A DNA stretch of 64,000 nt, from positions 15,919,001 through 15,983,000 of the forward strand of contig CM073562.1 of the NCBI GenBank assembly GCA_037074615.1, written 5' to 3'. Origin of the DNA: Leucaena leucocephala. Its lineage: Eukaryota > Streptophyta > Magnoliopsida > Fabales > Fabaceae. A model generated the notes under the pieces. The model was not told the origin of the DNA and did no database searches. It was given only the letters and a program-made list of their open reading frames with translations. Below are positions 59,911 to 64,000 of the stretch, one piece after another. The translations under genes and the position numbers were made by a program. Every line of letters begins with the position of its first letter. Position 1 is the first letter of the stretch.

Positions 59911-61196
59911 AGGGGAGTACCTGGGGTTGACAGGATAGCGTTTAAATGGAGCAGAAATGGTTAAATGTGGCCTTGCGGCTCATTTTGTCCCTTCCAAGGT
60001 ACTCACACACACACACACAACATCATATATATATATATATGAAACTATAATAATGTAACATTATTAACTAGTAAAATGCACATCACTTTAATTTCCTCTG
60101 CCACAGAAGCTAAATTTGCTGGAAAATGCACTACAGTCTGAAAGAACTTCAGACATTCCAACAATTACTGCATTAATTGATAAATTTACTGAAGTAGCTT
60201 ATCTTAAGGAAGGCAGCCCCTTGAAGAGGTAATTTTGTGTGGTTATTCTGTTTCATAATTGATAAATTCTTGTTTTCTTATAAAATTGATAAATTCTTGT
60301 TAGCTTACTATCCAATTTTTAACAGAATGGACACGATCAACAAATGCTTCTCAAGAGGAAGTGTTGAGGAAATTGTTCTGTCCTTGGTACGCATATATCG
60401 TTGAATTTGAAGCTCATTTTTCATTCTTAGTAAAAAGAAAAATCGAAATAGGGATTTAATTTCTTAGACAAGAATATATTAATGTTTGAATGTCATAATT
60501 TTTGTAGGAACAAGAAACGAAAAGGTATGGAGCAGAAAAGTGGATTGTGGATGCATTAAATTACATGCGTGCAGCTTGTCCTACAAGCCTCAAGATATGG
60601 CTTAGATCAGTGTGTGTGTGTGTGTGTATGCCAAGGTGTATACATTATTAGAAGTTACATTCAAAAATTGCAAATTAATGAAATGGATTAAATTGAATGA
60701 ATGCGATTAAGTGAGAGAAGGCAGAGTACAAAGCGTGAACAATGCCTTTCACGGGATTACAATATTGCCTCCCATTTCTTCCCAAGAATTGTCAATATTG
60801 AACAAATCACATACTCTTCTCTAGAACATAATTACAAAGTTGATATTTATTCTAAATAAAATATATATTTCTTATATTTTTTTTAAATTATCTATTTTAA
60901 TACTTTTTTGATAATAATTAAGTAGTAGAGGGAGGAAAGGAGTTAAGGAAGATAATTAGAGTATTTAAAAAAATATTATATTAACTAATTTAACCATCTT
61001 CTTTAATATAATCAAATTAGTTAAATATATACTATATATATTGAGCACTGTAGGAGTATTACTGAATTAAAACCTGCTGATAAATCTTCAACTAGCTTTA
61101 ATTTTCTGGTTCTTCGATTATACGACTTTGTGCTTTTGTACTTAACAGGGTTCAAGAGCTAAGCTATTTGATAAAGACAACAAGCCTATGGTGTGA

Positions 61197-61202
<6 letters not shown>

Positions 61203-61235
<33 letters not shown>
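61203..61235. repeat. (TA)n microsatellite
   Basis: TA run in the intron just before the last exon of the CHY1-like pseudogene. Confidence 0.9.
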
Positions 61236-61236
<1 letters not shown>

Positions 61237-61427
61237 ATAATTTTCATTTGAACCCACAACTAATATGGCATCACAAATTGTGTCTTGTGTCTTTTGAATA
61301 ATGGGATCCTCCAAAGCTGGAGCTAGTTAGCGAAGAAAGGGTAAATCAGTACTTATGAGAGGTTGATGATGATAATTGGGAGTGTCTGCAACTTCCTCAT
61401 AGATCAAACATACCCAGCAAGCTGTAA

Positions 61428-62198
61428 ATGAAGCTCATTGCAATTCTTGTAGCATCCAAATCAAAGAGCTTTTTGTCTGAGAAAAAGGATATTTTTATTG
61501 TCGACTACTATTAGTGAATTGTAATGTAACAAAATTAATTGAACCATGTCAGTAATTTGGGAGATATTTGGTTCTTAATTAAAGTCATCTGAGATTACGT
61601 AAACATTATTTAAATTCATAGCTTAAAAAAACAAAACATAGTTCTAAACATGAATTCATATCTTATTAGAGGAATCTTATACCGATGCTATATGTTCCCA
61701 GGTCAAACAATGTCGTTGACTTTCCTCGTCACATGGAGTATTAGGGAAAAAATGATATTCACATGGTTCATCGTATGTTTTTTGAATTTGTTCTAATTGA
61801 GGCATCGATTGTTAGAAAATGGTAGACCACATCATGAATCGCATGACTCCCACCGTTCGTCAATGATAGACAACTTGGTACAGAGACCTTCACCTGGAAA
61901 GCGGATTGATGTGTGGGTCATCACCACTTCACACTATCTAGATCTAATTTAGATGACTTAGACTAATTTTTTTTACTTTTATTTTTTTAATAACAAATAT
62001 TTTAATATATACAAAATATTAAATAAAGATAATATCTTACGTATCAATTTTTCTAAAAATAATTTTAATTAAAAATCACTGATTGAAGATTTTTTGTATT
62101 TGAACAATGCGGATCTCACTGTAGCTATGAATACCCAAACCAGTTCCCCTTCATCTTCATCCTCCAACGTAACCTCTTGTTTGGTTTCTTTTCTTTTT

Positions 62199-62238
<40 letters not shown>

Positions 62239-62896
62239 GACAGTTGGTTCCTATATATCCAAATTGAAATTAATACCAATCCAATCCCTTTCATGAATAA
62301 AATGCGAGCAATTAACCGACTAACAAAACTATTTGTGAATATATAAATATTTACAAATATGACTAACATTCAACTCTGTAATCACCATTTTTATAGCCAC
62401 TTTCTTCTGCTTTATATGGATATAGCTAGCCATATTCTCTTGCTTTTCCTTCTAGCATTTCTCTTTTCTTGAATTCTTTTTAATTCATAATACTCTTATC
62501 ATTTAATTAATTTGATTAGATTAGTTATATTAGTTAATATAATATATTTTTCTAAAATACCTTAATTAACTTCCTTAATTCCCTTCTTCATTCTCTTATT
62601 TGACTATTGTTTAGGAAATATTAATAAGGATAATTAAAAAAATAAATATAAAAAAAATTCTTATATTTAAAGTCAATATTAACTTTTTAATTTAATTATA
62701 TATTAATCTGAGTAATAATTAATGGCAATTCCATGTGTTCCACGGGGCACAAGTTGCACGTTGGCCTGTTCATGTTCATCTCCTCTTACAAATTAAATTT
62801 GTATCATTTAGCACTATATATATATATATATACACACACACACATACGCGCACTTTCTTATTATTGAGATTTTGTACGCGAATCATTTCCTGCATA
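61428..62896. other. Spacer between two CHY1-like copies
   Basis: AT-rich with a TA microsatellite at 62201-62234 and a TA/CA run at 62815-62845. It includes the promoter of the next CHY1-like copy. No gene recognised. Confidence 0.6.
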
Positions 62897-63879
62897 ATGG
62901 CTCTGAGATTAAACTTTGTCCGAGAAACAAACGTGGTATTTTTTTCTTCTATATTTAATCTTCGTCTATTTTCTTTCTGTCTTCCATTTTTGCATGTACA
63001 TATATGGCTGCATACTTCCATTATATTTTATTAATATAAAAGTTCATTGACTAATTTATATAAATTAAAAAAATTATTTAATTATAACTAAATTTAAATC
63101 TTTAAGATGAATTGATATTATATATTCATTAATCTACCTAAAGTAGTAAATTAACTCTTATATTAGTTATAATTAATTAATTTATTTAATTTTATTAATT
63201 TACATAAATAATTTAACTATTTTTTATATTAAAGACTGGATGAAGTATATCTTAACTATGTTATTTATGTCTTTTAGGTACTTTTCGCCGGAAATCCGAG
63301 TGTGAAGGAAGTGATACTAAATAGGCCTTACAAGCTGAATAGCCTTAATTTCGAAATGGTGAGTTCAAACGTGAATTACTTACCATAATTTCTCTCATGT
63401 TATTATGTTTTTTTGTTTTTCAATTGAGCGTTTTCCTTCTATATATATAAACTATTATAAATGTTAGAATCGCAAATTTACCATTTCCATAAACTACTTT
63501 ATTGAGATCAGTTAACCTTGACAAACGATTTGGTCTTCAATGGTCCTCATCATTGTAAAATACTTTAACCAGTTATAGGTATTTACTTCTTATACTTTTT
63601 CTTTTGTTTTTTTTTCCTGCAGGTTTGTCAAATGACACAGAATTTGACATTGTATGAGAATGACCCATCAGTTAAATTGGTCATTTTGAAGGTAAATGAG
63701 CAGCGGAAAATCCAATTGCAATTATATTATTGACTTCTTAATATTGTTCTGACGATGTCAGTAAAAGTTGTAGTTATCGATTTGTTCTTGTCTTTTTTTT
63801 TTACCAATATTGCAGGCTAATGGAAAAGCATTTTGTACCGGTGGCGATCTTGTTTCAATTATTGTTTCTTCAATTGCAG
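62897..63879 (+). CDS. CHY1-like 3-hydroxyisobutyryl-CoA hydrolase, 5' part (runs off the window)
   Basis: First four exons: 62897-62935 (MALRLNFVRETNV), 63278-63358 (VLFAGNPSVKEVILNRPYKL), 63623-63691 (VCQMTQNLTLYENDPSVKLV) and 63816-63879 (ANGKAFCTGGDLVSIIVSSI). These form the start of the crotonase fold; the GGD turn after GKAFCT forms part of the oxyanion hole that holds the CoA thioester. Frame is open, every junction is GT-AG, and exon sizes equal those of the intact parts of the other two copies. The family hydrolyses 3-hydroxyisobutyryl-CoA in valine catabolism; some plant members are probably of other specificity. No targeting peptide is obvious at the N-terminus. The fourth exon ends at a GT donor and the rest lies beyond the window, so completeness is unknown. 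It may be the parent of the broken copies to the left. Confidence 0.88.
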
Positions 63880-64000
63880 GTATAGAGTTAAAACAGATAA
63901 ACAAACAAATAAAAATTAAAAATTAAATACAAACAATCAGGAATATTATCAGTATCAACTATCATTAAAAGTGGCCAATAATAATATGTTAATATATTAG

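Larger units (their letters stand above)
59679..61427 (+). pseudogene. CHY1-like 3-hydroxyisobutyryl-CoA hydrolase pseudogene
   Basis: Crotonase-fold hydrolase of valine breakdown (CHY1 family), peroxisomal or mitochondrial when functional. Recognisable exons: 59679-59717, 59790-59868, 59913-59998 (EYLGLTG, stop, RLNGAEMVKCGLAAHFVPSK), 60108-60228, 60326-60386, 60508 to about 60612 (EQETKRYGAEKWIVDALNYM), 61149-61190 (GSRAKLFDKDNKPM) and about 61303-61427 (WDPPKLELVSEERVNQYL). Lesions: a 2-bp deletion in exon 2 (79 nt against 81 in the other copies), loss of all central exons between 59868 and 59913 including the active-site region, TAG at 59936-59938, a GT microsatellite replacing the end of the exon near 60612, no AG acceptor before 61303, and TGA at 61356-61358. 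It cannot make a hydrolase. Confidence 0.92.

Noticed and set aside
1..64000. tRNA, rRNA or CRISPR-like arrays
   Set aside because: I scanned by eye for T-loop GTTCRA boxes in the right spacing and for spaced direct repeats; none formed a convincing tRNA or array. A tRNA search program could still find something I missed.

Overview
This window is nuclear DNA from a flowering plant, most likely a eudicot. The genes have many short exons with GT-AG introns, the intergenic DNA is very AT-rich with many MITE-like elements and microsatellites, and the recognisable proteins are plant families: GH27 alpha-galactosidase, PLS-type PPR, plant TEX2/SMP protein, DUF789, ABCG11, xanthoxin-dehydrogenase-like SDR, defensin-like peptides and CHY1-like hydrolase. 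No prokaryotic, organellar or viral genes were seen.

Layout. 1-9.1 kb: two tandem alpha-galactosidase genes on the + strand. The first is cut by the window edge. The second has all 15 exons but carries a TGA in place of a conserved Trp codon. 9.9-11.8 kb: an intronless PPR gene with several stops and frameshifts. 12.8-18.4 kb (-): a seven-exon TEX2-like SMP-domain gene with intact architecture but many disabling lesions. 20.1-24.3 kb (-): an intact six-exon DUF789 gene. 24.4-35.2 kb: about 11 kb of AT-rich DNA with MITEs and a large palindromic element but no gene I can support. 35.3-40.1 kb (+): an intact nine-exon ABCG11-type cuticular lipid exporter. 45.3-48.5 kb (-): two tandem two-exon genes for small secreted Cys-rich (defensin-like) peptides. 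49.6-64 kb: a duplicated cluster with one intact SDR gene (53.7-55.8), one SDR pseudogene (58.0-58.4), a CHY1-like fragment (49.8), a CHY1-like pseudogene (59.7-61.4) and the start of a third CHY1-like gene that runs off the right end (62.9 onward).

The order TEX2-like, DUF789, ABCG11 matches what I recall for Arabidopsis At1g17820, At1g17830 and At1g17840, so the centre of the window looks like an old conserved block. Left of it, three adjacent genes (second alpha-galactosidase, PPR, TEX2-like) are disabled while keeping their introns. This fits in-place decay, for example of one duplicated chromosome segment, but that is inference. The right third is a younger, lineage-specific area of tandem duplication, exon loss and MITE insertion. 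One MITE there is nested in a duplicated segment, and its empty-site paralogue shows a TTA target duplication. The new-looking candidates are the Cys-rich peptide pair and the palindromic element at 27.6-28.3 kb. I see no evidence of an operon-like or defence-island-like system.
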